Shown here: positions 32,352-40,575 of the stretch, one piece after another | How the letters are laid out: each line of letters begins with the position of its first letter | Numbering within the stretch: position 1 is the first letter of the stretch | Source: Candidatus Nealsonbacteria bacterium RIFCSPLOWO2_01_FULL_43_32 | GTDB lineage: Bacteria > Patescibacteriota > Minisyncoccia > Minisyncoccales > MHMH01 | NCBI GenBank assembly: GCA_001819335.1 | Contig: MHMH01000022.1 | Coordinates: 1 to 43,840 of the forward strand | Direction: 5' to 3' | Length of the DNA stretch: 43,840 bases | Notes under the pieces: model-generated | Database searches by the model: none | Told to the model about the DNA's origin: nothing | Seen by the model: the letters and a program-made list of their open reading frames with translations, nothing else | Translations under genes and position numbers: made by a program

Positions 32352-32783
32352 ATGACTTCTTTAACCCGCCAGAAAATTTTAGAAAAATTAGAGAATTTTC
32401 AGGAATATCTGAAATATCTTTATCAACTTCGGCAGGAAGCAAGGAGTGAGAAGGTGTTTTTAAGAGATTTCCATTTATTTGGGAATACCGAAAGATATCT
32501 TCAGCTGTCTATCCAGAGTATTATTGACATCGCCCATCTGATAATAATTGACCTCAATTTAAAGCGGCCCGAAGATAATTATGAAGCAATTTCAATTCTT
32601 TTTGAAAAAAGGATAATTTCCGATAGTTTGGCCCAAACATTGACAAAGATGGTTGGATTGAGGAATATCTTGGTTCATGAATACGGTAAAATAGATAGAA
32701 AAAAAGTTTTCAAAATTCTTACGGGAAAACTTCAGGATCTAGAGTTATTCAAAAAACAAATTATAGTTTTTCTTAAGAAATAA
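32352..32783 (+). CDS. HEPN domain toxin (DUF86)
   Basis: 143 residues, all helical. RNILVHEY at 104-111 is the RX4HXY RNase motif with the Tyr that the MNT partner modifies in HepT-type systems. Directly downstream of the MNT gene, no SD between. Confidence 0.85.
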   Translation: MTSLTRQKILEKLENFQEYLKYLYQLRQEARSEKVFLRDFHLFGNTERYLQLSIQSIIDIAHLIIIDLNLKRPEDNYEAISILFEKRIISDSLAQTLTKMVGLRNILVHEYGKIDRKKVFKILTGKLQDLELFKKQIIVFLKK

Positions 32784-32793
32784 ATAATTATTA

Positions 32794-33429
32794 ATGAATA
32801 TGCGAAAACAAATCTTTTCCAAAATTTCATCTTATTTCCCTCAAATATTAGCCCTGCTTTTATTGTCGGCTTTTGCGGCATATGGCTGGACAGAGCCGAC
32901 GCAGGCCCCGCCCGGGGGAAACGTGGCCACGCCGCTTAACACCAGCAATATTGGCCAGTCCAAAGAAGGCGGTTTGATTTTAAACACCGGCGGAGCAACT
33001 AACGGCCTGGTTATAGATAAAGGGAATCTTTGTCTTGGCGCTGATTGCAGGGGCAGTTGGCCCGTAGCGGGGGCAATCCCTTCCGGTATGATTGCTATGT
33101 TTGATACTTCCTGCCCTGCTGGTTGGACGAGGTTTGCGGCTTTGGATAACAAGTTCCCGCAGGGTGCGGCTACTTATGGCGGCACTGGAGGAGCATCTAC
33201 GCACACGCATGGTTATACTGATAAGATGTTGGGTACTCCGGGCGGGGCCGGTCCGCAGATAAGTTCGAGTGGGTCAGCATGTGGTGAGTACGGGAGCCGG
33301 ATATTCACCGTGGAGATCATACCAGGAGGTGGCGATGGGGCTCCAACCTGTTCAAGTGCCTCAAGAACTACTGGAAGCGGTGACAATATGCCGCCGTACC
33401 TCAATGTCATCTGGTGCAAAAAGGATTAA
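32794..33429 (+). CDS. Surface protein, GGNVA-type paralogue 2 with tail-collar-like domain
   Basis: 211 residues. Shares the membrane segment plus EPTQAPPGGNVATPLN and GQSKEGGLILNTGGA module with the protein at 30971; 30 bases are identical (31139-31168 and 32968-32997). The C-terminal half, PSGMIAMFDTSCPAGWTRF, GGASTHTHGYT and MPPYLNVIWCKK, is a phage tail-collar/fibre-like fold. This suggests a host- or surface-binding tip. Start ATG 32794. Confidence 0.7.
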   Translation: MNMRKQIFSKISSYFPQILALLLLSAFAAYGWTEPTQAPPGGNVATPLNTSNIGQSKEGGLILNTGGATNGLVIDKGNLCLGADCRGSWPVAGAIPSGMIAMFDTSCPAGWTRFAALDNKFPQGAATYGGTGGASTHTHGYTDKMLGTPGGAGPQISSSGSACGEYGSRIFTVEIIPGGGDGAPTCSSASRTTGSGDNMPPYLNVIWCKKD

Positions 33430-33438
33430 AATAGATAT

Positions 33439-33528
33439 ATGCCGCGGAGAAAAATTATTTATATTTTCGTTGCAGTGATTTTAGCCGGAGGGTTGGTTTA
33501 TGCCGGGGCAAAACCGAATTCGAGGTAA
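33439..33528 (+). CDS. Possible 29-aa membrane peptide or gene fragment
   Basis: MPRRKIIYIFVAVILAGGLVY plus AGAKPNSR: a signal-like helix with positive start. It may be a truncated 5' end of a surface gene. No clear SD. Confidence 0.3.
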   Translation: MPRRKIIYIFVAVILAGGLVYAGAKPNSR

Positions 33529-33556
33529 AGACGATAAATATTTTATAGGTTATGAA

Positions 33557-33640
33557 CCCCATTAGAAATCTCGTGTTTACAAACGAATTTCTCGAGTGGG
33601 GGAAAAACCATGAATAATCTATCAAAGATTTCTAGCGGGG
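33557..33640. repeat. Nested palindromes with three alternative arms
   Basis: CCCCATTAGAAATCT (33557-33571) can pair with ATTTCTCGAGTGGGG (33587-33601) or with AGATTTCTAGCGGGG (33626-33640). The second pairing would hide the ATG at 33610. No other gene is seen between 33529 and 33609. Confidence 0.55.
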
Positions 33641-33750
33641 CAGGAAAAATATTATTTCTAACCATTTTAATAGTTTCCGGTTTTTTCCTTTTGCCGAAAG
33701 ACGCGGGGGCAGCTATCGCCGCTTTTGGGCATTGTGCGGGGTCGGGATAA
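33610..33750 (+). pseudogene. Truncated surface-protein 5' end (signal peptide copy)
   Basis: 46 codons: MNNLSKISSGAGKILFLTIL and onwards, ending at TAA 33748-33750. Bases 33645-33696 are identical (52 bp) to 34690-34741 inside the signal peptide of the large surface protein. After the signal peptide the frame quickly stops. It appears to be the left half of a gene split or copied around the DUF6922/AbiEii cassette. Confidence 0.6.
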
Positions 33751-33773
33751 GCACAATCTCAACCTCCGGTCTC

Positions 33774-33802
33774 TTCAATTGTTGCCGAAAATATGATAGA
33801 AT
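33774..33802 (+). promoter_or_regulatory. Leaderless promoter of the AbiEii cassette
   Basis: TTCAAT (33774-33779), 17 bases, TAGAAT (33797-33802), 6 bases before the ATG at 33809. Confidence 0.5.
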
Positions 33803-33808
33803 TAAATC

Positions 33809-34123
33809 ATGAAGAATCTTCCGGACGATTTCCCCCGGTCCCTTAAAAAATATTTTTGGGACACGGATTTCTCAAAATTAAATAAAAATTCTCATTCTCA
33901 ATTTATTATCGGGAGAATTTTAGAGTACGGAGATGAAAGAGCGATAAAGTGGCTGTTCAAATCTTTTAAAAGATCCGAGATTGGAGAAACGATTGAAAAG
34001 AGACGAAATATGTCGCCATTAAGCGCTCATTATTGGGGTTTGATTTTAAGCATCCCCAGAGATAAAATTTTATGTTTACAGCAACAATCTCAAAACAAAC
34101 TGCAGAAAACTTGGCCTCATTAG
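33809..34123 (+). CDS. DUF6922-like protein, putative antitoxin partner of AbiEii
   Basis: 104 residues: KKYFWDTDFSKLNKNSHSQF and IIGRILEYGDERAIKWLFK then RRNMSPLSAHYWGLIL is the pattern of a small helical protein often found just before AbiEii-type nucleotidyltransferases. It overlaps that gene by 52 bp in another frame, so translation is coupled. Confidence 0.7.
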   Translation: MKNLPDDFPRSLKKYFWDTDFSKLNKNSHSQFIIGRILEYGDERAIKWLFKSFKRSEIGETIEKRRNMSPLSAHYWGLILSIPRDKILCLQQQSQNKLQKTWPH

Positions 34124-34689
34124 GAAAGTCAAGGATACTCGGCGATGCTTATTTGGCCGGCGGCACCGCGCTTGCTTTGCAGATAGGTCATCGCATTTCT
34201 TATGACCTTGATTTTTTTACCGATAAAGAATTTAAAGCCCAGGTTTTTCTTAAAGCAATGAGTCGGTTCAAGCTATACCAGCATGAAAGGGTGGAGTGGG
34301 GAACAATCTTAGGCAAACTGGGGGGCGTTAAATTCAGTCTATTTTATTATCCCTATCCTCTTTTAAAAAAAACAATTAGTTTTAGAAATATCAATATCGC
34401 CAGTGTAACTGATATTGCGGCAATGAAGATAGCGGCTATCAGCGAAAGGGGAACGAAAAGGGATTTCATAGATTTATATTTTATTCTTCAAAAAACTACC
34501 CTTGCCGAAGTGTTTAATTTTTATAACAGAAAATATCAAAAATTATCTTCTAATTTGGTTCATATCAAAAAAAGTTTAGTTTATTTTAAAGATGCCGAGA
34601 ACGACCCTTCGCCAAAAATGATAATTCCCATTTCTTGGGGGAAAGTGGAATCTTTTTTCGAAAAAGAAATTAAGAATATCAATGTGTAA
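34072..34689 (+). CDS. AbiEii-type nucleotidyltransferase toxin
   Basis: 205 residues. YLAGGTALALQIGHRISYDLDFFT has the GG and DxD metal motif of the AbiEii/MenT fold; DIAAMKIAAISERGTKRDFIDLYFI is the conserved second signature. MenT-type relatives block translation by adding nucleotides to tRNA; phage defence by abortive infection is known for AbiE. The gene end overlaps the large surface-protein start by 8 bp. Confidence 0.87.
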   Translation: MFTATISKQTAENLASLGKSRILGDAYLAGGTALALQIGHRISYDLDFFTDKEFKAQVFLKAMSRFKLYQHERVEWGTILGKLGGVKFSLFYYPYPLLKKTISFRNINIASVTDIAAMKIAAISERGTKRDFIDLYFILQKTTLAEVFNFYNRKYQKLSSNLVHIKKSLVYFKDAENDPSPKMIIPISWGKVESFFEKEIKNINV

Positions 34690-36892
34690 AAAAATATTAT
34701 TTCTAACCATTTTAATAGTTTCCGGTTTTTTCCTTTTGCCGGATGCCGCTAAGGCAGCCGCCGAAATTTTAAGGCCCGATGCGCAAGGAAGCGAAATGGC
34801 TCCCTGGGGACTTTCGCAATATCCTTCAGAAGGAAATCGTTGGGATAAAGTGGATGATGTTTTGCCAGACGAACTTACTACCTTTATTGTGACTGTTTAC
34901 GATGGCGATGGCGCATACTACAGAGATCTATATAATTTACCTAACCATTCGGGCATCGGCAGTATCAATAAAGTTACTATTTACATCAGATTTGATGGGA
35001 GTCCCGACCCTTATCGCACTTACTATAAGCCCAGCTTGAAAACGAACGGGCAAAATTGGGATGGTTCAGAGACATCATGGACCAGCTGGGAGTGGCATAC
35101 GGCCAGCCAGGCATTAATTAAAAATCCTATTACCAATCAGCCGTGGACCTGGGAAGAAATAGATGCTTTGGAAATAGGCGCTAGTCTGAAATCGGGTCCT
35201 AATTATAGCGCTAAAGTGACCCAAATATATGCAGAGATTGATTATACGGTTCCTCCCTGCCAATCGCATAATGTTTCCGGCTGGGCGTGGTCTAATATGT
35301 ATGTCCCGCCCACTGACGAACAAACGCAGTCAGATAGCGGTTTTGCGATGAAGCTTATGGGGACGAGATTGGGCCAGAAAAAGACAATAAATAACGGCCA
35401 TGTTCCCAAAATAAGTTTCTATATGTACAAAGGGGGTTCTCCTGCGGGTAATATAACCTTTACCATTAGAAGAACTTCTAACGACAGCATTATTGTCAGT
35501 AAGGTGTGGGGGGACGCCAGCACCTTGCCCACTTCTCCGACCTGGGAATCTGTTATTTTTGACAGCCAGCCGTTAATTAATGAACAAATATACCTTCTTG
35601 CAGAATGGTCTGGCAGCGGCGGCTTCGTTATTCTAAAGGCATCGGGATCAGACGTGAAAGCAAATGAAAACGCAGTTGCTTATTCCAGTTCTTACGGTAA
35701 TTGGAGCGGTTACGATATTGCCTATAAAATTGAATATCTTTCGCCACCGCATGATGAAACCATCGGCTGGATTAGTTTCAGCTGTAAGAATCCAGAAGCC
35801 CCTGCTCCTTATGATTTCGGAGTAGATATTAATGGTGTAAGTGGTCTATTTTCCGGCCATGCCTGGTCGGAAAATATCGGCTGGATTGATTTTGCGCCGG
35901 CAGGACCCTATCCCGCTTCCCCAAATTATTCTGCTTGTTTGGATTTTCCGGGGAATGGCCAAGCTTGCGACGGCATAGGGAATTATAAAATTGGTGGCTG
36001 GGCCAGGGCCCTGAATTACGGCGGCGGTTGGGACGGCTGGATAAAATTAAGAGGTACTGCCCAAGATGGCAGTCCCTACGGAATAGATTTAAATCAGCAG
36101 AGCGGCGAATTATCGGGTTTTGCTTGGTCGGATGCGGTGATCGGCTGGATTAGTTTTAGCGGGAATAATTATCAAGTGAAAACTATATCTCCCAATCAGC
36201 CGCCCGACAAACCCACCGAAGCCTCGCCCACCACCTGGGACAATTGTATATTTTTAGACAGAAGCATCCCGACCTTTTACTGGACATATATTGACCCGGA
36301 CGATGTGCCCGCAGGTACTGATCCTCAAACTGCCTATATTTTGGAGGTGGATGAAAAGAGCGCAAGCTTTAACCCCCCGATATTCCATTACGTATCCGGC
36401 CCGACCGATTCCCATTTCTACACTTTGAACGTTGATTGGCTTAATTGGAATACAGAATACAAGTGGCGCGTCGGCGTTAAGGACAGCCACGACAACTGGT
36501 CAGCCACATCAACCCCGAAAGAATTTAAAACGCCGCATGAGGCCTATCCTTACTCCGGTTTCTCCTGGGATCCCCAAGACCCTAATCAAGGGGAAGTGGT
36601 TATTTTTACGCCCGATGACCCGGGTTTGGAATATCTTTGGACTATTACTGAAGGTGTGGAAAAGGCGACCTTTGTTGATGATACCGGACCCACTTCCGAA
36701 AACCCTCACATTATCTTCGGCAGCTGGGTCAATAAGATAAAACTCCAAGTAACCGAAAATTCTTATTCCTGCACGTCAGCGGAATACAAAATCAGCGCCG
36801 CCTTGCCTTTGCCCGAATACCGCGAAGTGCCGCCCATCATTTGGCTGCAGAAAGCCATGGCTTCTTTGATTGACTTTTTCCATACTTTTTGA
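34682..36892 (+). CDS. Large secreted surface protein with GWAWSENIGWI repeats
   Basis: 736 residues. Signal peptide MCKKILFLTILIVSGFFLLP (52 bp identical to 33645-33696). Residues about 30-190 are a jelly-roll-like domain with a C-terminal cysteine, 200-360 a second beta domain; then GWISFSCKN, HAWSENIGWIDFAP, GWARALNYGGGWDGWIKL and FAWSDAVIGWISF repeats typical of Patescibacteria envelope proteins; then Fn3/PKD-like modules (NQPPDKPTEASPTTWDNC, GFSWDPQDPNQGEVVIFTP). It ends in an amphipathic helix (WLQKAMASLIDFFHTF). Probably cell-surface; ligand unknown. Confidence 0.7.
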   Translation: MCKKILFLTILIVSGFFLLPDAAKAAAEILRPDAQGSEMAPWGLSQYPSEGNRWDKVDDVLPDELTTFIVTVYDGDGAYYRDLYNLPNHSGIGSINKVTIYIRFDGSPDPYRTYYKPSLKTNGQNWDGSETSWTSWEWHTASQALIKNPITNQPWTWEEIDALEIGASLKSGPNYSAKVTQIYAEIDYTVPPCQSHNVSGWAWSNMYVPPTDEQTQSDSGFAMKLMGTRLGQKKTINNGHVPKISFYMYKGGSPAGNITFTIRRTSNDSIIVSKVWGDASTLPTSPTWESVIFDSQPLINEQIYLLAEWSGSGGFVILKASGSDVKANENAVAYSSSYGNWSGYDIAYKIEYLSPPHDETIGWISFSCKNPEAPAPYDFGVDINGVSGLFSGHAWSENIGWIDFAPAGPYPASPNYSACLDFPGNGQACDGIGNYKIGGWARALNYGGGWDGWIKLRGTAQDGSPYGIDLNQQSGELSGFAWSDAVIGWISFSGNNYQVKTISPNQPPDKPTEASPTTWDNCIFLDRSIPTFYWTYIDPDDVPAGTDPQTAYILEVDEKSASFNPPIFHYVSGPTDSHFYTLNVDWLNWNTEYKWRVGVKDSHDNWSATSTPKEFKTPHEAYPYSGFSWDPQDPNQGEVVIFTPDDPGLEYLWTITEGVEKATFVDDTGPTSENPHIIFGSWVNKIKLQVTENSYSCTSAEYKISAALPLPEYREVPPIIWLQKAMASLIDFFHTF

Positions 36893-36962
36893 TAGAGTTA
36901 ATATATCTTTAAATTTAACTTTGGACTTTTGGTGATGAACAGCCAAAATTTCATTCAAAAAC

Positions 36963-38492
36963 ATGGATTTATTGATTCCACTTATCGTGGCCACCTTGTG
37001 TTTGGCAGTCGGTTCGATTTTAGGTTACTTGGCTCGTCAATCAATTGCCAAAAAAAGAATCGGCACTGTCGAGCAAAAACTTCAGGAGAAAGTTTCTCAA
37101 GCTAAAAAAGAAGCTGAAATAATTTTATCTCAGGCCCAAGACAGGGCTTCAAGTATTGTCAGCAAAGCCAAAACGTCAGAAAACGAAGTTCGGGACCGTC
37201 TGGTCAGGGCAGAAAATATTCTTTTAAAAAGAGAAAGCCTTTTAGACCAAAAACTGTCCGAGCACGAAAAGAAAGAAAACGAATTCCAGCAAAAAGCAGA
37301 AAAGCTGAAAGAAGTTAAAGAAAATTTGGAAGTTTTGCGTCAGGAGGCGCTGACGAATCTGGAAAAAGTTTCCCATCTTTCCAAGGAAGAAGCCAAACAA
37401 GCGCTCTTAACGGGTTGCGAGAAAGAATTTGAGCAGGAGCTTTTAGCCAAAACCAGAAAACTGGAAAAAGAGGGTCAGGAAGCGATTGAAAATAAAGCCA
37501 AGGCCATGATTGCTTTGGCTATTCAGCGCTATGCCTTAAGCCAGGCCCAGGAAATGACGACTACCACGGTGGCCTTGCCTAGCGACGAAATCAAAGGCAG
37601 GATTATCGGCAAGGAAGGCCGGAACATCAGGGCTTTGGAAAATTTAACGGGCGTAGAAATCGTGGTGGACGAAACGCCTGAGGCTGTGGTGATTTCCGGT
37701 TTTGACCCCATCCGTCGGCAGATTGCTAAACTGACTCTGGAAAAACTGATTCAGGACGGCCGTATTCAGCCCACGAGGATCGAAGAAATCGTTAAAAAAA
37801 CCGAAACAGAAATCGTGGCCCAAATCAAACAAGCCGGCGAAACCGCGGTTTATGATGTGGGCGTCATCGGCCTTGACCCCAAGCTGATTCAGCTCTTGGG
37901 CCGATTGAAATTCAGAACCAGCTACGGCCAGAATGTTTTGCTTCATTCCATTGAGGTAGCTCATTTGGCTGGGGGATTGGCTGGCGAACTGGGTGCCAAC
38001 ATTGCTTTGGCCAAAAAAGCCGGGCTTTTGCACGACATCGGCAAAGCCATGGACCAACAGGTGGAAGGCTCTCACGTTGATATCGGCATCAAGATATTAG
38101 AAAAGTTCGGAGTGGAAAAAGAAGTGATTACGGCCATGAAAGCCCATCACGAAGATTATCCGGCCGAATCTTTGGAGGCGACTCTGGTCCAGGCTGCCGA
38201 CCAGATTTCCGGAGCCAGACCCGGCGCCAGAAAAGACACTTTAGAAAACTATCTTAAAAGATTGGGAGAGTTAGAGAATATTGCGACCTCTTTTGGCGGC
38301 GTGGAAAAAGCTTACGCCATTCAGGCGGGCCGGGAAATCAGAGTTTTCGTCAAGCCAACGGAGATTGACGACCTGTCCGCCCATCAATTAGCCAAAGAAA
38401 TAGCTAAAAGGATTGAAGACGAACTAAGCTATCCCGGAGAAATTAAAGTTAACGTTATCAGGGAAAGCCGGGTAGTGGAATACGCCAAGTGA
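36963..38492 (+). CDS. rny: Ribonuclease Y
   Basis: 509 residues. An N-terminal membrane helix (LIPLIVATLCLAVGSILGYL), a long coiled coil (35-190), a KH domain (GRIIGKEGRNIRALENLTGV) and an HD domain with LLHDIGKAMDQ. Membrane-bound endoribonuclease that starts mRNA decay, working beside the PNPase encoded at 19729. The leader holds no clear SD. Confidence 0.95.
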   Translation: MDLLIPLIVATLCLAVGSILGYLARQSIAKKRIGTVEQKLQEKVSQAKKEAEIILSQAQDRASSIVSKAKTSENEVRDRLVRAENILLKRESLLDQKLSEHEKKENEFQQKAEKLKEVKENLEVLRQEALTNLEKVSHLSKEEAKQALLTGCEKEFEQELLAKTRKLEKEGQEAIENKAKAMIALAIQRYALSQAQEMTTTTVALPSDEIKGRIIGKEGRNIRALENLTGVEIVVDETPEAVVISGFDPIRRQIAKLTLEKLIQDGRIQPTRIEEIVKKTETEIVAQIKQAGETAVYDVGVIGLDPKLIQLLGRLKFRTSYGQNVLLHSIEVAHLAGGLAGELGANIALAKKAGLLHDIGKAMDQQVEGSHVDIGIKILEKFGVEKEVITAMKAHHEDYPAESLEATLVQAADQISGARPGARKDTLENYLKRLGELENIATSFGGVEKAYAIQAGREIRVFVKPTEIDDLSAHQLAKEIAKRIEDELSYPGEIKVNVIRESRVVEYAK

Positions 38493-38494
38493 TT

Positions 38495-38627
38495 AAAATC
38501 CGAAGCACGAAATCACCGCTTCAGCGGGATCCCGCAATGGCGGGACAAATTCAAATGACCAGAATCCAAAATACGGGTTTAGAAAATTAAAAATTAGAAT
38601 TTAGATATTGTTTCGAATTTCGAATTT
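38495..38627 (+). repeat. Dispersed AT-rich repeat (hup leader)
   Basis: AAAATCCGAAGCACGAAATC, a small CCCGC/GCGGG palindrome, AATGACCA, TTTAGAAAATTA and GTTTCGAATTTCGAATTTA in the same order as at 27849-27984. Confidence 0.75.
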
Positions 38628-38900
38628 ATGACAAAAGATAACTTAACTGATGCTTTAGTCAAAAAAATGGGAATTTCGGAAAGGCAGGCTTTGGAATGCA
38701 TTAATGTGCTTTTGGATGAAATCAGCAAGGCTTTGGCCAGGGGCGAAGAAGCGGTGCTGACCGGCTTTGGGAAATTCAAAGTGGCTCAAAGAAAAGAAAG
38801 AGCAGGCATTAACCCCAAAACCGGAGAAAAAATCAAGATCCCAGCTAGAAAAGCGCCGGTTTTCAAACCCGGCCAAACCCTTAAAGCCGCGGTCAAGTAG
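38628..38900 (+). CDS. hup: HU-family DNA-binding protein
   Basis: 90 residues, full length. TKDNLTDALVKKMGISERQA, GFGKFKVAQRKERAGINPKT and the DNA-arm/C-terminal IPARKAPVFKPGQTLKAAVK match HU. Nucleoid protein. Its ATG follows the repeat, and a strong terminator follows its stop. Confidence 0.96.
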   Translation: MTKDNLTDALVKKMGISERQALECINVLLDEISKALARGEEAVLTGFGKFKVAQRKERAGINPKTGEKIKIPARKAPVFKPGQTLKAAVK

Positions 38901-38931
38901 AAAAATACACGGGTTCAACCCGTGTATTTTT
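38901..38931 (+). terminator. Terminator of hup
   Basis: AAAATACACGGGTT and AACCCGTGTATTTTT form a perfect long stem with the T-run. Confidence 0.93.
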
Positions 38932-38936
38932 CATTG

Positions 38937-39022
38937 GAGCGGGCGAAGAGAACGAAGTTCTCTTCTTTGCTCTGCACTCGGCTTTGCCTCGTTTGAGCGG
39001 GCGATGAATCTAAAGATTCATC
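38937..39022. repeat. GAGCGGGCGA-tagged hairpins, two copies
   Basis: GAGCGGGCGA at 38937 leads into GAAGAGAAC/GTTCTCTTC and at 38995 into GATGAATCT/AGATTCATC. The tag is repeated, the stems differ in sequence but not in form. Confidence 0.6.
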
Positions 39023-39299
39023 TTCCACTCCTCGCTACTGCTCGGAGCAGGTTAGTAGACCAGGTTAGAACCTCTTTCCAGTCGCTAACCGATTACACTA
39101 TATTTGAAATAGTATCATCCTGGTAGCTTATTTTCAAGGGCTCCAGAGAGCTTCTAGACGGCGCAAGAGAGCAGAAAATGCCCTACATTGGTAAAATATC
39201 CTTCTACGGTTAGAACCTCGTCTGTGCCGTCACTTCCAGAACGTTCACTACATTCACATCGTTAATAAAAAAAATCGGCAAAAAATTGTTTCTTAGGTA

Positions 39300-39327
39300 C
39301 GCTTCCACAGGAAGCGCAGTTTTTTTA
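39300..39327 (+). terminator. Orphan terminator
   Basis: CGCTTCC and GGAAGCG with loop ACA, then CAG and eight T. No plus-strand gene precedes it, so it may end a non-coding transcript. Confidence 0.6.
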
Positions 39328-39360
39328 TATTTGCAATATGGCAATATATAACCTTGTTGG

Positions 39361-39458
39361 TCTTCGGCTTCCATGCTCTTGCGAGCATATATACAATACT
39401 TAATAGGAGGAGCAATGACAGGAGTTTGACTGCGAATCTGCGTTGTTGTTTGTTCCAT
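39361..39458 (-). pseudogene. Serine recombinase N-terminal remnant
   Basis: Minus strand reads MEQTTTQIRSQTPVIAPPIK followed by YCIYARKSMEAEDQQ. YxARKS with its Ser is the catalytic start of large serine recombinases common in Patescibacteria elements. After EDQQ the similarity stops and the frame is non-coding, so only about 33 codons of the gene remain. Confidence 0.6.
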
Positions 39459-39670
39459 ATCTTTGAATGGTTGTTAATCGCTATATTCGACCTTTCAAGG
39501 GGAGGATGTCGCAACGGCCCTAGGGAGTCCAGACCCCCTAGTTGGTAAGTTATTGGTAACTAAGACTTCGTAAACTCTTGAATTTAAGCTAGGGTGTTGG
39601 CATAAAAGGTCGAAAGGTGTAAAATAAATTAAAGCTTTAAAATTATGCCACTATTTTTGGAATCTAGATT

Positions 39671-40540
39671 ATGTTACTTAAATCTTTAAATAAATCCCTC
39701 ATTTTAAGAATAGTCTTAATTATAGGAATTTTTTTAGTTGCAGTTTTTGTGACAAATCAAACTTTTAAGAAATCTTTATCTTTGCAGCAGGAACAAGAAC
39801 AAAAAGAGGTTGAAAGATTGTCTAAATTATCTCAAGATGAGTTAATAAAAGAAATGGAAGAAAAAACTATTTATCAACCCTGTCTCGAGATGGTGGATGC
39901 GTTAAAGAATGAGAATGATTGCGAAATATACCGTAAGACTACCGATCGAGATAGCTGTTATTTTTGTTTCGCGATTACACAAAAAGACAAATTATTTTGT
40001 AATAAAATAACTGAAGGGACTTCTTTAAGGAAAAGCTGTGAAAAAGAGTTTTTAGTAATCGAAGAAATGGAATGGGAAACTTATAACGGAGCTGGATACT
40101 CCATTGAATATCCCCCTTATTTTAAGGTTATTAATGATGAATTATCTTTTACGACCCTTGGATTTGGCGATCCAGATTTAACCAGAAAAGCCGGTTTTAA
40201 ACTCGAAGAATATATAACCATATCTGTCCAGATTATCGATTTGACTAGAGAAAGTATTGCCGCCGAAGCATTCCATAATTTTTTCAAAGAGGGAAGCGAA
40301 AAAGAAATTGATGGGCAGACATATAAAGATATTGAAGAAATTAATGGGCAGATATTTTATAAAAGAGAAAGTTGGTATTCCTACACCTCTTTAAAAGAGG
40401 TGACTTTCGCATATATTACAAAAAATCAAGAGGGGACAAGAGCTGCCATAATATATTTTGAATCACACAGAATTTTAAAAGATGATATTCCTTCAAAACT
40501 GAATTTTAAAGAAAAAGTGCTTTCCAGTTTTAAATTTTAA
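39671..40540 (+). CDS. Membrane-anchored hypothetical protein, 289 aa
   Basis: An N-terminal helix (LRIVLIIGIFLVAVFVTN) anchors it; then a coiled stretch (QQEQEQKEVERLSKLSQ), a Cys-rich motif CEIYRKTTDRDSCYFCFAI...CNKI...C, and a C-terminal domain starting YNGAGYSIEYPPYFKVIND that resembles the PsbP-like fold. Outside-facing and probably disulfide-bonded. Not recognised further. AAAGGTCGAAA occurs on both sides of the gene (39605 and 40539). Confidence 0.55.
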   Translation: MLLKSLNKSLILRIVLIIGIFLVAVFVTNQTFKKSLSLQQEQEQKEVERLSKLSQDELIKEMEEKTIYQPCLEMVDALKNENDCEIYRKTTDRDSCYFCFAITQKDKLFCNKITEGTSLRKSCEKEFLVIEEMEWETYNGAGYSIEYPPYFKVINDELSFTTLGFGDPDLTRKAGFKLEEYITISVQIIDLTRESIAAEAFHNFFKEGSEKEIDGQTYKDIEEINGQIFYKRESWYSYTSLKEVTFAYITKNQEGTRAAIIYFESHRILKDDIPSKLNFKEKVLSSFKF

Positions 40541-40575
40541 AGGTCGAAAATAAGTCATAAGTTAACCTAAATTTT

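Larger units (their letters stand above)
39023..39670. other. Gene-poor region with remnants
   Basis: No intact gene seen. It holds two GGTTAGAACCTC copies (39063 and about 39210), the hairpin-T-run at 39300, the recombinase remnant at 39361-39458, and TTCGACCTTT (39486-39495) as an inverted copy of AAAGGTCGAA at 39605. Confidence 0.6.

Noticed and set aside
39210-39360. Continuation of the recombinase remnant as a real protein
   Set aside because: Similarity stops at EDQQ; the rest crosses the orphan terminator and reads as random sequence.
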